This document shows positions 7,905 to 15,258 of a stretch of 23,612 bases of DNA, piece by piece. The notes under the pieces are model-generated. The model was given only the letters and a program-made list of their open reading frames with translations, was not told the DNA's origin and did not search any database. Positions within the stretch are counted from its first letter, which is position 1, and every line of letters begins with the position of its first letter. The stretch is taken from NCBI GenBank assembly GCA_964630905.1, contig CAZVWR010000053.1, positions 1 to 23,612 of the forward strand. The letters are read 5' to 3'. Made by a program: the position numbers and the translations under genes. Source of the DNA: JAGOEX01 sp964630905. GTDB lineage: Bacteria; UBP6; UBA1177.

Positions 7905-9197
7905 TTATATCTCTTCTCTTATTTTTTTGACAAATTTTGAGAACTCTTTTTTCAGATTCTCTTCATCAATTGTGAGGATGCGTCCATTTTCGACAACTTT
8001 TTTTCCTGCTACAAATACTGCTTCGATGTCGGAATGGCTTGATGCATAAAGAAGTGCCGATGCGGGTTCATAAACTGGTGACATTTCGTAACTGTCTGTT
8101 TTTATTAACACAAGGTCTGCGGGGGCTCCGGTTTTTATTGTGCCTAAGTTTCTGCCTGCAATTCTTCCGGGGTTACTTGTGACAGATTTGAGTGCATCAA
8201 TTGACTTAAACACTGTGGGGTCGCGTCTTTCAACTTTCTGGAGCTTTGAGGCAAGTTCAGCTTCTGCCAATAAATTCAAGTTGTTATTGCTTGCACTGCC
8301 ATCTGTTGCAACTGCTACATTTATCCCTTTTTCAAGCATTTCGGTAACTCTTGACACACCGCTTCCAAGCTTCATGTTGCTTGAGGGACAGTGTGCTACA
8401 GTAACTTTATGACGCGCCATTATTTCAAGTTCAATGTCAGCAAGATTGACACAGTGAGCCGCCAGAAATCTTTCACTTAGCAACCCAAGTTCTTCAAATC
8501 TTTCAAACTCAGTCTTGCCGGCTGACGCTTTATAATTTTCAACCTCAAAGCGACTCTCCGCCATGTGGATATGGAATGGAATTTTGTAAGCATCTGATAT
8601 TTCTTTGAGTTTAAGCAAATACGATTCATGTGTCAGATAAGGCGAATGAGGAGCGCAGCATACACTTATCAGTTCATCATCTTTATATTTTTTTGCAAGA
8701 AACTCAGTATATTCAATGGTCTGCTCAGGTGTGCGACCTGCCGGAGATGGAAAATTTATCACCCCTTCACCGATCATCGCTCTGATGTTTATCTCAAGAG
8801 CCGCACTTGCTACATCCTCTTCAAAAAAGTACATGTCTGAAAATGTTGTAACACCGCTCCTTAAAAGTTCCGCCATGCCGAACATCCCGCAGATATTACA
8901 CATTTTAGCCGAAATAAATTTCGCTTCAAGAGGAAATATCCTTTCATGAAGCCATTTTTCAAGCGGAAGATCTTCGCTTACTCCTTTAAAAAGCGTCATC
9001 GGAATGTGAGTATGAAGGTTTATCATTCCCGGCATCAGAATATAATCGCCTGTTATCACTTCAACATCACTGTTATCGGCGATATCTATTCCGTTTTTTT
9101 CGATTCTGCCGATAACTTTGCCGACAACCTCGACACTTCCCTTGAAAAACTCAAAACCATCAAAAACCGTAATGTTCTTAAATACTTTTCTTTTCAT
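7905..9197 (-). CDS. mtaD: 5-methylthioadenosine/S-adenosylhomocysteine deaminase-type amidohydrolase
   Basis: A 430-residue amidohydrolase of the MTA/SAH deaminase and TrzN/AtzA group, expected to deaminate the adenine of MTA or SAH in the cytoplasm. The metal-site residues are H62 and H64 in PGMINLHTH, a His in HIHMAES, a His in LAAHCVNL, and the Asp of VATDGSAS. The C-terminal GTIKTGAPADLVLI closes the composite beta-sandwich. I chose the ATG at 9197 over the longer frame (to 9278) for two reasons. An AAGGG Shine-Dalgarno lies about 8 bases upstream, and the longer form would begin upstream of the likely promoter with an unrelated 27-residue extension. The exact substrate (MTA, SAH, 5'-deoxyadenosine or another adenosine derivative) cannot be read from sequence. 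It is divergent from the nfu-nadA-thiG operon. Confidence 0.85.
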   Translation of the reverse strand: MKRKVFKNITVFDGFEFFKGSVEVVGKVIGRIEKNGIDIADNSDVEVITGDYILMPGMINLHTHIPMTLFKGVSEDLPLEKWLHERIFPLEAKFISAKMCNICGMFGMAELLRSGVTTFSDMYFFEEDVASAALEINIRAMIGEGVINFPSPAGRTPEQTIEYTEFLAKKYKDDELISVCCAPHSPYLTHESYLLKLKEISDAYKIPFHIHMAESRFEVENYKASAGKTEFERFEELGLLSERFLAAHCVNLADIELEIMARHKVTVAHCPSSNMKLGSGVSRVTEMLEKGINVAVATDGSASNNNLNLLAEAELASKLQKVERRDPTVFKSIDALKSVTSNPGRIAGRNLGTIKTGAPADLVLIKTDSYEMSPVYEPASALLYASSHSDIEAVFVAGKKVVENGRILTIDEENLKKEFSKFVKKIREEI

Positions 9198-9241
9198 ATC
9201 AAAACCCTTCATCGTATTTATAAAAACTTTTTTCAACTGGA

Positions 9242-9270
9242 ATAATACAAAAACCCATCCATTAAAACAA
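9242..9270 (-). promoter_or_regulatory. Candidate promoter of the deaminase gene
   Basis: On the minus strand TTGTTT (9265-9270) is separated by 17 bases from TATTAT (9242-9247). Transcription would start near 9235, giving a leader of about 38 bases to the ATG at 9197. Confidence 0.4.
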
Positions 9271-9285
9271 GGATTCATTTCTTCC

Positions 9286-9313
9286 TTGACATGAGTTGTT
9301 ATAATTAGATAAT
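9286..9313 (+). promoter_or_regulatory. Candidate sigma70-like promoter of nfu-nadA-thiG
   Basis: A perfect TTGACA (9286-9291) lies 16 bases from GATAAT (9308-9313). Start would be near 9320, about 50 bases before the nfu ATG. Confidence 0.6.
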
Positions 9314-9369
9314 TGTCTGAACTTGTTTTTTTATAATTTTTTAAATAACCACTTCAATTGGAGAAAAAA

Positions 9370-9609
9370 ATGAGCGAAATGAACTGGAAGGAAAAAGTTA
9401 AAGAAGTTCTTGATCAGGTGCGTCCAGCATTGCAAAGAGATGGTGGAGATGTTGAACTTATCGATGTTGCTGATGACGGAATCGTTACGGTAAAACTTCA
9501 GGGTGCGTGTGCCGGCTGTCCGATGAGCCAGATGACACTCAAAATGGGAATAGAACAGCACATAAAAAGGCAGATCCCCGAAGTAAAAGAGGTAAGAAAC
9601 CTGAAATGA
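9370..9609 (+). CDS. NifU C-terminal (Nfu) domain Fe-S cluster carrier
   Basis: A 79-residue single-domain Nfu protein that carries or assembles [4Fe-4S] clusters. The VRPALQRDGGDVELIDV segment and the C47-A-G-C50-P motif (GACAGCPMSQMTL) define the family; the two cysteines bind a cluster between two subunits. The ATG at 9370 is preferred because GGAG (9360-9363) stands six bases upstream. A TTG four codons earlier overlaps that ribosome binding site and is unlikely to be used. Its stop overlaps the nadA start (ATGA at 9606-9609), so the two are translationally coupled. NadA needs a [4Fe-4S] cluster, so this carrier may serve it directly (inference). Confidence 0.9.
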   Translation: MSEMNWKEKVKEVLDQVRPALQRDGGDVELIDVADDGIVTVKLQGACAGCPMSQMTLKMGIEQHIKRQIPEVKEVRNLK

Positions 9610-10520
9610 AAGAAATGATCGAAAAGATAAATTTTCTTAAAAAAGAGCAAAATGCCATAATACTTGCACACACTTACACCCATCCTGAAGTTCAGGACAT
9701 TGCCGATTTTGTCGGTGACAGTTACGGACTTTCAAAAAAAGCGGCAGATGCGGGAGATTTTGACACGATAGTTTTTGCAGGGGTCAGATTCATGGCTGAA
9801 ACGGCTAAGATCCTTTCTCCTCAAAGGAAAGTTCTTCTGCCGGTTCTTGCGGCCGGCTGTCCGATGGCTGATATGATCGATGAACATCAGCTTGCAAAGT
9901 TTAAAAGCGAAAATCCGGGAGCAAAGGTTGTGTGCTATGTCAACAGCGATGTGAGGACAAAAGCACTGAGCGATGTGTGTGTTACAAGCTCTAACGCTGT
10001 GAAAATAGTAAAGAAACTTGATGCAGAAAAGATTCTTTTCGTGCCTGACATGCATCTTGGAAGTTATGTTGCTGAGCAGATTCCTGAAAAAGAGATCATC
10101 TGCTGGAAAGGGTTCTGCCCGGTTCATCATGCAGTAAAACCCGAAGATGTCATTGAAGCAAAAAAGCTCTGGCCAGATGCAGTAGTCCTGATGCATCCTG
10201 AATGTCCGCCTCAAACTAGAATTACAGCAGATTTTATCCTTTCGACCGGTCAGATGGAAACACTTGTTAAGGAAAAGAAATATAAGCAGTATATCATCGT
10301 GACTGAATCGGGAATTACTTATCCATTAAGCAAAGCTGACAAAGGTGCTGAATTTATTGAACTTCCGAGTGCATCGCTTATGTGTGTGAACATGAAAAAG
10401 ATAATGCTTACAGATGTTTTGAGATCGCTTGAAGAGAATATTTATGAAATCGAAATACCAAAAGCAATCGAAGAAAAAGCAAGAGCGGCACTCGTCAGAA
10501 TGCTTGAACTTGCAAAATAA
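9606..10520 (+). CDS. nadA: Quinolinate synthase NadA
   Basis: A 304-residue NadA, which condenses iminoaspartate with dihydroxyacetone phosphate to quinolinate in de novo NAD synthesis. The three [4Fe-4S] ligands are C85 (AAGCPMAD), C171 (KGFCPVH) and C260 (SLMCVNMKK). This spacing is close to that of Thermotoga maritima NadA (81, 168, 254). The HPEC motif and TSSNAV segment are also present. The reading frame is open further upstream, but the ATG at 9606 overlaps the nfu stop (ATGA) and gives the family length. An AGAGG lies 13 bases upstream, so coupling probably drives translation. nadB and nadC are not in the window. thiG follows 12 bases after the stop. Confidence 0.96.
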   Translation: MKEMIEKINFLKKEQNAIILAHTYTHPEVQDIADFVGDSYGLSKKAADAGDFDTIVFAGVRFMAETAKILSPQRKVLLPVLAAGCPMADMIDEHQLAKFKSENPGAKVVCYVNSDVRTKALSDVCVTSSNAVKIVKKLDAEKILFVPDMHLGSYVAEQIPEKEIICWKGFCPVHHAVKPEDVIEAKKLWPDAVVLMHPECPPQTRITADFILSTGQMETLVKEKKYKQYIIVTESGITYPLSKADKGAEFIELPSASLMCVNMKKIMLTDVLRSLEENIYEIEIPKAIEEKARAALVRMLELAK

Positions 10521-10532
10521 CCGGAGAAAATC

Positions 10533-11309
10533 ATGAAACCAATCCCTAAAATCGGAAATTTTCAACTGAATTCACGCCTTTTTCTTGGAAGCGGAAAATA
10601 CCGCTCAAATGAAGAGATGATGGCTTCTGTCATCAGCTCAGAAACTCAGGTAGTTACAGCATCACTGCGGAGAATGGACCTTGATAAAGGGGAATCGCTT
10701 TTAAAGCCGCTGCTTGAAAATAAGAACATCATCATTCTGCCAAACACCGCAGGGGCAAGAACAGCAGAAGAAGCAGTGTTTTATGCTGAACTTGCTGAAG
10801 CGGCAGGACTTCCGAAATGGATCAAACTTGAACTTACACCTGAGCCGAGATATCTTCTTCCAGACCCCGTTGAAACACTGAAAGCCACTGAAATCCTTGT
10901 GAAAAAAGGTTTCACAGTCCTTCCATATATAAATGCCGACCCCATGCTTGCACTCCGCCTTCAGGATGCAGGAGCCGCAACAGTTATGCCGCTTGGAGCA
11001 CCAATCGGAACGAACAAAGGGATAATCATGACCGAAATGATAAGGATCATCATTGAACAGGCAAGAGTCCCAGTTGTAGTTGACGCAGGGATTGGAACTC
11101 CCTCAGATGCCGCAAAAGCAATCGAAATGGGAGCTGATTTTGTCCTTGTGAACACTGCCATCGCCACAGCAAAGAACCCCGAAAAAATGGGACTTGCATT
11201 CAAGCTTGCAGTTGAAGCCGCAACTATCGCAATATCAGCAGGAATCCCAAGAAAATATGACTCCGCACAGGCATCAAGCCCCGAACTCGATTTTATAGAT
11301 AAGTTGTAA
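10533..11309 (+). CDS. thiG: Thiazole synthase ThiG
   Basis: A 258-residue TIM-barrel enzyme that makes the thiazole phosphate of thiamine from deoxyxylulose phosphate, dehydroglycine and ThiS thiocarboxylate. Diagnostic segments are RLFLGSGKY near the N-terminus, the Schiff-base K98 in WIKLEL (B. subtilis K96), VMPLGAPIGTNKG, and VVDAGIGTPSDAAKAIEMGAD with VLVNTAIA at the phosphate site. It starts 12 bases after nadA with a CGGAG ribosome binding site, as third gene of the operon. ThiS, ThiF and ThiH or ThiO are not in this window, so the sulfur carrier must be encoded elsewhere. The C-terminus (ASSPELDFIDKL) has the usual ASSP ending. Confidence 0.95.
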   Translation: MKPIPKIGNFQLNSRLFLGSGKYRSNEEMMASVISSETQVVTASLRRMDLDKGESLLKPLLENKNIIILPNTAGARTAEEAVFYAELAEAAGLPKWIKLELTPEPRYLLPDPVETLKATEILVKKGFTVLPYINADPMLALRLQDAGAATVMPLGAPIGTNKGIIMTEMIRIIIEQARVPVVVDAGIGTPSDAAKAIEMGADFVLVNTAIATAKNPEKMGLAFKLAVEAATIAISAGIPRKYDSAQASSPELDFIDKL

Positions 11310-11344
11310 CACCTCAAAATATTTTATTTGCCATTATATTCATT

Positions 11345-11350
11345 TTGACA
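11345..11350 (+). promoter_or_regulatory. Candidate -35 box of the PIN-GNAT/ASCH cassette
   Basis: A perfect TTGACA lies 92 bases before the start codon in the AT-rich gap after thiG. The facing -10 region (around 11366-11371) is only a loose match and lies inside the palindrome at 11361-11382, which could therefore act as an operator. Confidence 0.35.
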
Positions 11351-11360
11351 TATTATGTTA

Positions 11361-11382
11361 AAACCTTTAACGGTTAAGGTTT
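11361..11382. repeat. Imperfect palindrome, possible operator
   Basis: The left arm AAACCTTTAAC (11361-11371) and right arm GTTAAGGTTT (11373-11382) are reverse complements apart from one extra T and a single central base. No T-run follows, so an intrinsic terminator for thiG is less likely than a protein-binding site over the cassette promoter. Confidence 0.5.
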
Positions 11383-11436
11383 AAAGTGAATTTGCGATAA
11401 TCAAAAAAATGATGGCGTCAAAAATGGAGGAAAAGA

Positions 11437-12936
11437 ATGAAAGCACTGCTTGACACTAACATTGTTATCCATCGTGAAGCAAATACAGTTTTAAATAAAG
11501 ATATAGGGATTTTGTTTAAATGGTTGGATCTTAGTAAATATGAAAAATGCATTCATCCTATAACGATTGAAGAAATTAAAAAAAATTCAAACCAGAAAAC
11601 CATAGAAACATTTCTTGCTAAAATTCAAAGCTATATTCCTTTGAAGACCGTTGCACCAATGTCAACAGAAGTTAAAAAAATAACTGAAAAACTGGATAAT
11701 GATAAAAATGATATAAACGACACCATACTTTTAAATGAAGTGTTCACGGGTCGAGTAGATATTTTAATTACAGAGGACAAGAAAATTCATTTTAAAGCAG
11801 AACTCCTCGGTATCTCCGACAAAATATTTAAAATAGACTCTTTCTTGGAAAAAATTGTTTCAGAACATCCTGAATTAATTGACTATAGAGTACTCAGCGT
11901 TACAAAAAAACATTTCGGAGAAATAGACATAAATGATCCTTTTTTTGATAGCTTCAAAGAAGATTACCCTGGATTTGAGAAATGGTTTAACAAAAAAGCA
12001 AATGAAATTGCATATGTTACTGAAAAAGACAGCAAAATATTATCTTTCCTGTATTTAAAAATTGAGGAGAAGGACGAAAATTACTCCGACATCTCACCTG
12101 TTTTTTCAAAGAAGAAAAGATTAAAGATCGGAACATTTAAAGTGGTAAGCAATGGAGTTCGTTTAGGCGAGAGATTCTTAAAGATTATTTTTGACAATGC
12201 AGTCATTAACAAAGTCGACGAAATTTATGTCACAATATTTGAGAAACGAATAGATCAAAAAAGATTGATAGATTTGCTTGAAGATTGGGGTTTTTTAAAA
12301 TATGGCAACAAAAAAAACGAACTTGTTTGTGTCAGGAACTTTTCGCCTCGGTACATTTCTGAAAGTCCTAAAACAACTTTTCCCTATTTCTCAAAAAATT
12401 CAAATGTTTTTCTCAATCCCATATATCCTGAATATCACACCGATCTTTTACCGGATTCAATATTAAAAACAGAATCTCCAGACAACTTTGTTGAAAACCA
12501 GCCCCATAGAAATGCAATAAGCAAAGTCTACATCTCCCGTTCATGGGAGAAAAATGTTAAATGTGGGGATATTATCGTTTTTTATAGAACAGGCGGTTAT
12601 CATAAAGGCGTGATTTCTACGATTGGAATAGTGGAAAGTGTAATTTTTGATATTAAAGATGAGGCAGATTTTATTAGAAAATGTAGAAAAAGAAGCGTTT
12701 TCACAGATTTGGAACTCAGCAAACATTGGAATTATGATGTTAAAAACAAACCATTCATTGTTAATTTTTTATGTGCATATTCATTCCCTAAAAGAATAAA
12801 TCTGGCAAAAATGATAGAACTTGGAATAATAAAAGACATTGGCTCCGTCCCGAGAGGTTTTCAAAGAATAACAGGACGGCAATTTGAAATAATATTAAGG
12901 GAGACTCAAACTGATGAAAGTCTTGTTGTCAATTAA
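11437..12936 (+). CDS. PIN nuclease-GNAT acetyltransferase-PUA/EVE-like three-domain protein
   Basis: A 499-residue fusion. Residues 1-130 read as a PIN ribonuclease domain: D6 in LLDTNIVI, E45/E46 in ITIEEI, D95 in NDINDTILL and D114 in LITEDKK supply the expected acidic tetrad. Residues about 150-302 look like a GNAT acetyltransferase, with a probable acetyl-CoA loop at 236-247 (G240, R242, G244) and a closing WGFLKYG segment. Residues about 361-490 resemble a PUA/EVE-like RNA- or modified-base-binding domain (SKVYISRSW, then CGDIIVFYRTGG). A GGAGG site stands six bases before the ATG. The ASCH gene overlaps its last 23 bases. The DNA is much richer in A/T than its neighbours, suggesting transfer. 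An RNA-targeting or toxin-like role is inferred from the domains; the domain calls are by eye. Confidence 0.72.
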   Translation: MKALLDTNIVIHREANTVLNKDIGILFKWLDLSKYEKCIHPITIEEIKKNSNQKTIETFLAKIQSYIPLKTVAPMSTEVKKITEKLDNDKNDINDTILLNEVFTGRVDILITEDKKIHFKAELLGISDKIFKIDSFLEKIVSEHPELIDYRVLSVTKKHFGEIDINDPFFDSFKEDYPGFEKWFNKKANEIAYVTEKDSKILSFLYLKIEEKDENYSDISPVFSKKKRLKIGTFKVVSNGVRLGERFLKIIFDNAVINKVDEIYVTIFEKRIDQKRLIDLLEDWGFLKYGNKKNELVCVRNFSPRYISESPKTTFPYFSKNSNVFLNPIYPEYHTDLLPDSILKTESPDNFVENQPHRNAISKVYISRSWEKNVKCGDIIVFYRTGGYHKGVISTIGIVESVIFDIKDEADFIRKCRKRSVFTDLELSKHWNYDVKNKPFIVNFLCAYSFPKRINLAKMIELGIIKDIGSVPRGFQRITGRQFEIILRETQTDESLVVN

Positions 12937-13297
12937 ACCGGAATTCGCTGAAAAAATATTTAACGGAACAAAAAAATATGAGTTTAGAAGAACTATTTTT
13001 AAAAATCCGGAAATAAAAACCATTGTAGTTTATGCATCTTCTCCTGTGCAAAAAGTTATTGGTGAATTTGATGTAGACTATATTCTAACTGGTGATCTGG
13101 AAAAAATTTGGGAAAGAACAGAAAAATATGCAGGAATAGAAAAAAGTTATTTTATGAGTTACTTTGATAAAAAAGAAAATGCTCATGCAATAAAAGTTAA
13201 AAAAACCAGAAGGTACAAAGAATCTCTTGATTTAAAAGAAAATTTCAAAGTCAATCCGCCGCAATCTTTCGTTTATCTTGATGATATTAATCCATAA
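12914..13297 (+). CDS. ASCH-domain protein (PUA-like fold), partner of the PIN-GNAT protein
   Basis: A 127-residue single-domain protein. The opening MKVLLSIKPEFAEKIFNG followed by TKKYEFRR matches the ASCH signature GxKxxExR (G18, K20, E23, R25/R26), and VVYASSPVQKVIGEF is the typical next strand. ASCH domains belong to the PUA superfamily and are thought to bind RNA or modified nucleotides; E. coli YqfB, a relative, hydrolyses N4-acetylcytidine. The gene overlaps the upstream gene by 23 bases in another frame, with GGGAG (12899-12903) ten bases before the ATG, so both are made from one message. Possible roles are antitoxin, deacylase or RNA-binding partner of the acetyltransferase, but none can be shown from sequence. 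Confidence 0.82.
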   Translation: MKVLLSIKPEFAEKIFNGTKKYEFRRTIFKNPEIKTIVVYASSPVQKVIGEFDVDYILTGDLEKIWERTEKYAGIEKSYFMSYFDKKENAHAIKVKKTRRYKESLDLKENFKVNPPQSFVYLDDINP

Positions 13298-13445
13298 ACA
13301 CAGGAACCTTTCTCGGCAGTTTCTTTCCGTATCCATCATCAATAATATTGAAATTATTCAATGTGCATTTGCATTTTCTTTAATAAAATGAATACTGTTT
13401 TGTAACAAAAGAATTGTTTTTTTCAGTTGCTTAAAGGTGTTTGTG

Positions 13446-14594
13446 ATGAAAGTTATGATTTTTATCGTCCTTGGTTTTTTCCTTGTTTCGTGTGATGACG
13501 GCTGGTCAGAATTGAGCAGCGAGGAATTGAGCTACACGGATGCCTATAAATACTGTGAAGATCTTGAAGAAGACGGAACCTCTAATTGGCGGCTACCCAG
13601 AATATCCGAGTTGAGATCTATTATTACCGGATGTGATAACACCGAACCTGATGGAAGCTGTCAGGTCAATGATGATTGTTTGAATTTCTACAGTGAATGT
13701 ATGAACGATCCCTGTGGATGCGGTCCAAAATCTGATGGTTATTCAAAACTCGGAGACAAAAAACTTCTTTTGTCAGGCAACTGGTTTGATCATATTGCGG
13801 ATTGTGACGGATGTAGTTATGTAGATCCCGAAACATATGCCGCCGCAGTTAATTTCCGTAATGCGGCCATTTCCTTTGAAAAAGAAGGATTCGTAAGGTG
13901 TCTGAAAATCAGCAAAGGAGATGAAAGGGAGATTGACTGCACTGAAAAGCCGCTGCATTCTCAATGGAACTTGTATTCAAAAATAAAACAGATATGGGAT
14001 GGAGGCAAATGGAAACCGTCAAATATTTCGACACACAATGATGAATCGAGCCGTGATGAATGCAGGTTTAAGTGTGACAATACCTATGAGTGGGAAGAAA
14101 AATCAGGTACATGCCAAAGCACAATTGAATATCCGTGGACTGATCCGGAAACATCACTGGAATGGTCAAATGCAGAAATATTTAGAAAGTGGGAAGATGT
14201 CGAAATTTTCTGCAAGGAAATGGATGAAGGAGGGCACACAGACTGGAAAGTTCCGGACATTAATGAGCTGAGAACGCTCGTAACGAACTGCTCTTTGACA
14301 CAAATCGACGGGAAATGCGAAATAACTTTACCCTTTTCAGGCAGTGAAAGTTTAAGTGAAGAATGTTCCGGATGTAATCCTGACAAGAGTGGCATTTATT
14401 CAAAACTCGGAGATTCATATTATCTTATCAGTTCAGATTATTATGAACTTTCTGAAGGATCCTGGGAACATAAAGTGTTTCTTTATATAGATTTTATTAA
14501 AGGCCGCATTCTACCCGATTTTCAACCGGGGGCAGAGAGTTCTAATTCAACGCAAATTTCACCACACTGCCGCTGTGTGAGACATGTCCAGTGA
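13446..14594 (+). CDS. DUF1566 (Lcl C-terminal-like) lipoprotein with two repeats
   Basis: A 382-residue predicted lipoprotein. The signal peptide ends FFLVS before the lipidated C16. Two DUF1566/Lcl-C-like copies are recognisable by Cys-x(10)-WRLPRISELRSIITGC (37-63) and C-x(10)-WKVPDINELRTLVTNC (256-282). Each continues through a YSKLGD strand. Between them (about 165-223) is a short Cys module with WDGGKWKP and ECRFKC. The same type of module occurs in the partial protein at 23209-23612. I take the ATG at 13446, with AAGGTG six bases upstream; GTG codons at 13437 and 13443 are in frame but less well placed. Such proteins are abundant in some uncultured bacteria and have no assigned role. 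Surface recognition or adhesion is only a guess. Confidence 0.8.
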   Translation: MKVMIFIVLGFFLVSCDDGWSELSSEELSYTDAYKYCEDLEEDGTSNWRLPRISELRSIITGCDNTEPDGSCQVNDDCLNFYSECMNDPCGCGPKSDGYSKLGDKKLLLSGNWFDHIADCDGCSYVDPETYAAAVNFRNAAISFEKEGFVRCLKISKGDEREIDCTEKPLHSQWNLYSKIKQIWDGGKWKPSNISTHNDESSRDECRFKCDNTYEWEEKSGTCQSTIEYPWTDPETSLEWSNAEIFRKWEDVEIFCKEMDEGGHTDWKVPDINELRTLVTNCSLTQIDGKCEITLPFSGSESLSEECSGCNPDKSGIYSKLGDSYYLISSDYYELSEGSWEHKVFLYIDFIKGRILPDFQPGAESSNSTQISPHCRCVRHVQ

Positions 14595-14643
14595 TCACTG
14601 TGAATGTTTTCTTGTTTGATGTTTTGTTTTTTAAGGACAAATC

Positions 14644-15258
14644 ATGACAACTAACCGTTTTTCTTCAAGTTTTTTTAATCGCGATGCTTTGAAAGTGGCT
14701 GAAGATCTGCTCGGGCATTTTCTTGTCAGAAATATAAACGGAACAATTGTAAAAGCAATGATCGTTGAGACTGAGGCTTACTGCGGGGCGGTTGACAAGG
14801 GTTGTCACGCTTTTGGAAACAGGCGGACAAAACGGACTGAAGCGATGTTCCTTCCGGGAGGTCATGCATATATTTATCTCATTTACGGACTGAATTACTG
14901 CCTAAATGTTGTGACTGAAAAAAAGGACAATCCTCATGCAGTGCTGATCCGTGCGGTTGAGCCAATCGAAGGGCTTGATATTATTAAACAAAATAGACCT
15001 AAAATTGAGAAAACACAAGACCTTACAAACGGTCCGGGGAAGCTTGCCAAGGCGCTTAACATTGATATTTCATTAAATTGCTGTGATCTTATAAAAGGGA
15101 ATGAGCTTTTTCTTGAGAAAAATCCAGAATTGTCAAATTTTTCAATAACTTCTGCTAAAAGGATAGGGATTGATTACGCTGAGGAATTCAAAGATGAGCT
15201 GTGGCGGAAATATATAACCGGAAATATTTTCGTATCTAGAAAACAAACGAAAAATTGA
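14644..15258 (+). CDS. mpg: 3-methyladenine DNA glycosylase (AAG/Mpg family)
   Basis: A 204-residue alkyl-adenine DNA glycosylase that removes 3-methyladenine and related damaged purines in base excision repair. The active site aligns with human AAG: E44 and Y46 in VETEAY (human E125, Y127) and H55 nine residues later (human H136). The segments FLPGGHAYIYLIYGLNYCLN and NGPGKLAKAL are also diagnostic. Length is normal for bacterial members. AAGGA lies about eight bases before the ATG. It converges on the outer-membrane protein gene, and the last 23 bases of the two coding regions overlap, so neither can have a stand-alone terminator between them. Confidence 0.95.
   Translation: MTTNRFSSSFFNRDALKVAEDLLGHFLVRNINGTIVKAMIVETEAYCGAVDKGCHAFGNRRTKRTEAMFLPGGHAYIYLIYGLNYCLNVVTEKKDNPHAVLIRAVEPIEGLDIIKQNRPKIEKTQDLTNGPGKLAKALNIDISLNCCDLIKGNELFLEKNPELSNFSITSAKRIGIDYAEEFKDELWRKYITGNIFVSRKQTKN

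Noticed and set aside
9198..9278. Longer start for the deaminase gene (27 extra residues)
   Set aside because: It begins upstream of the likely -35/-10, lacks a ribosome binding site and adds residues unlike the family.
9286..9305. TATAAT at 9300-9305 as the -10 of the nfu promoter
   Set aside because: Only 8 bases separate it from TTGACA, too close; GATAAT at 9308-9313 gives 16.
14589..14600. Perfect 12-base palindrome CAGTGATCACTG over the stop of the DUF1566 lipoprotein
   Set aside because: The stem would be only six pairs with no loop, and the following T-rich stretch is interrupted. It is too weak to call a terminator or operator.
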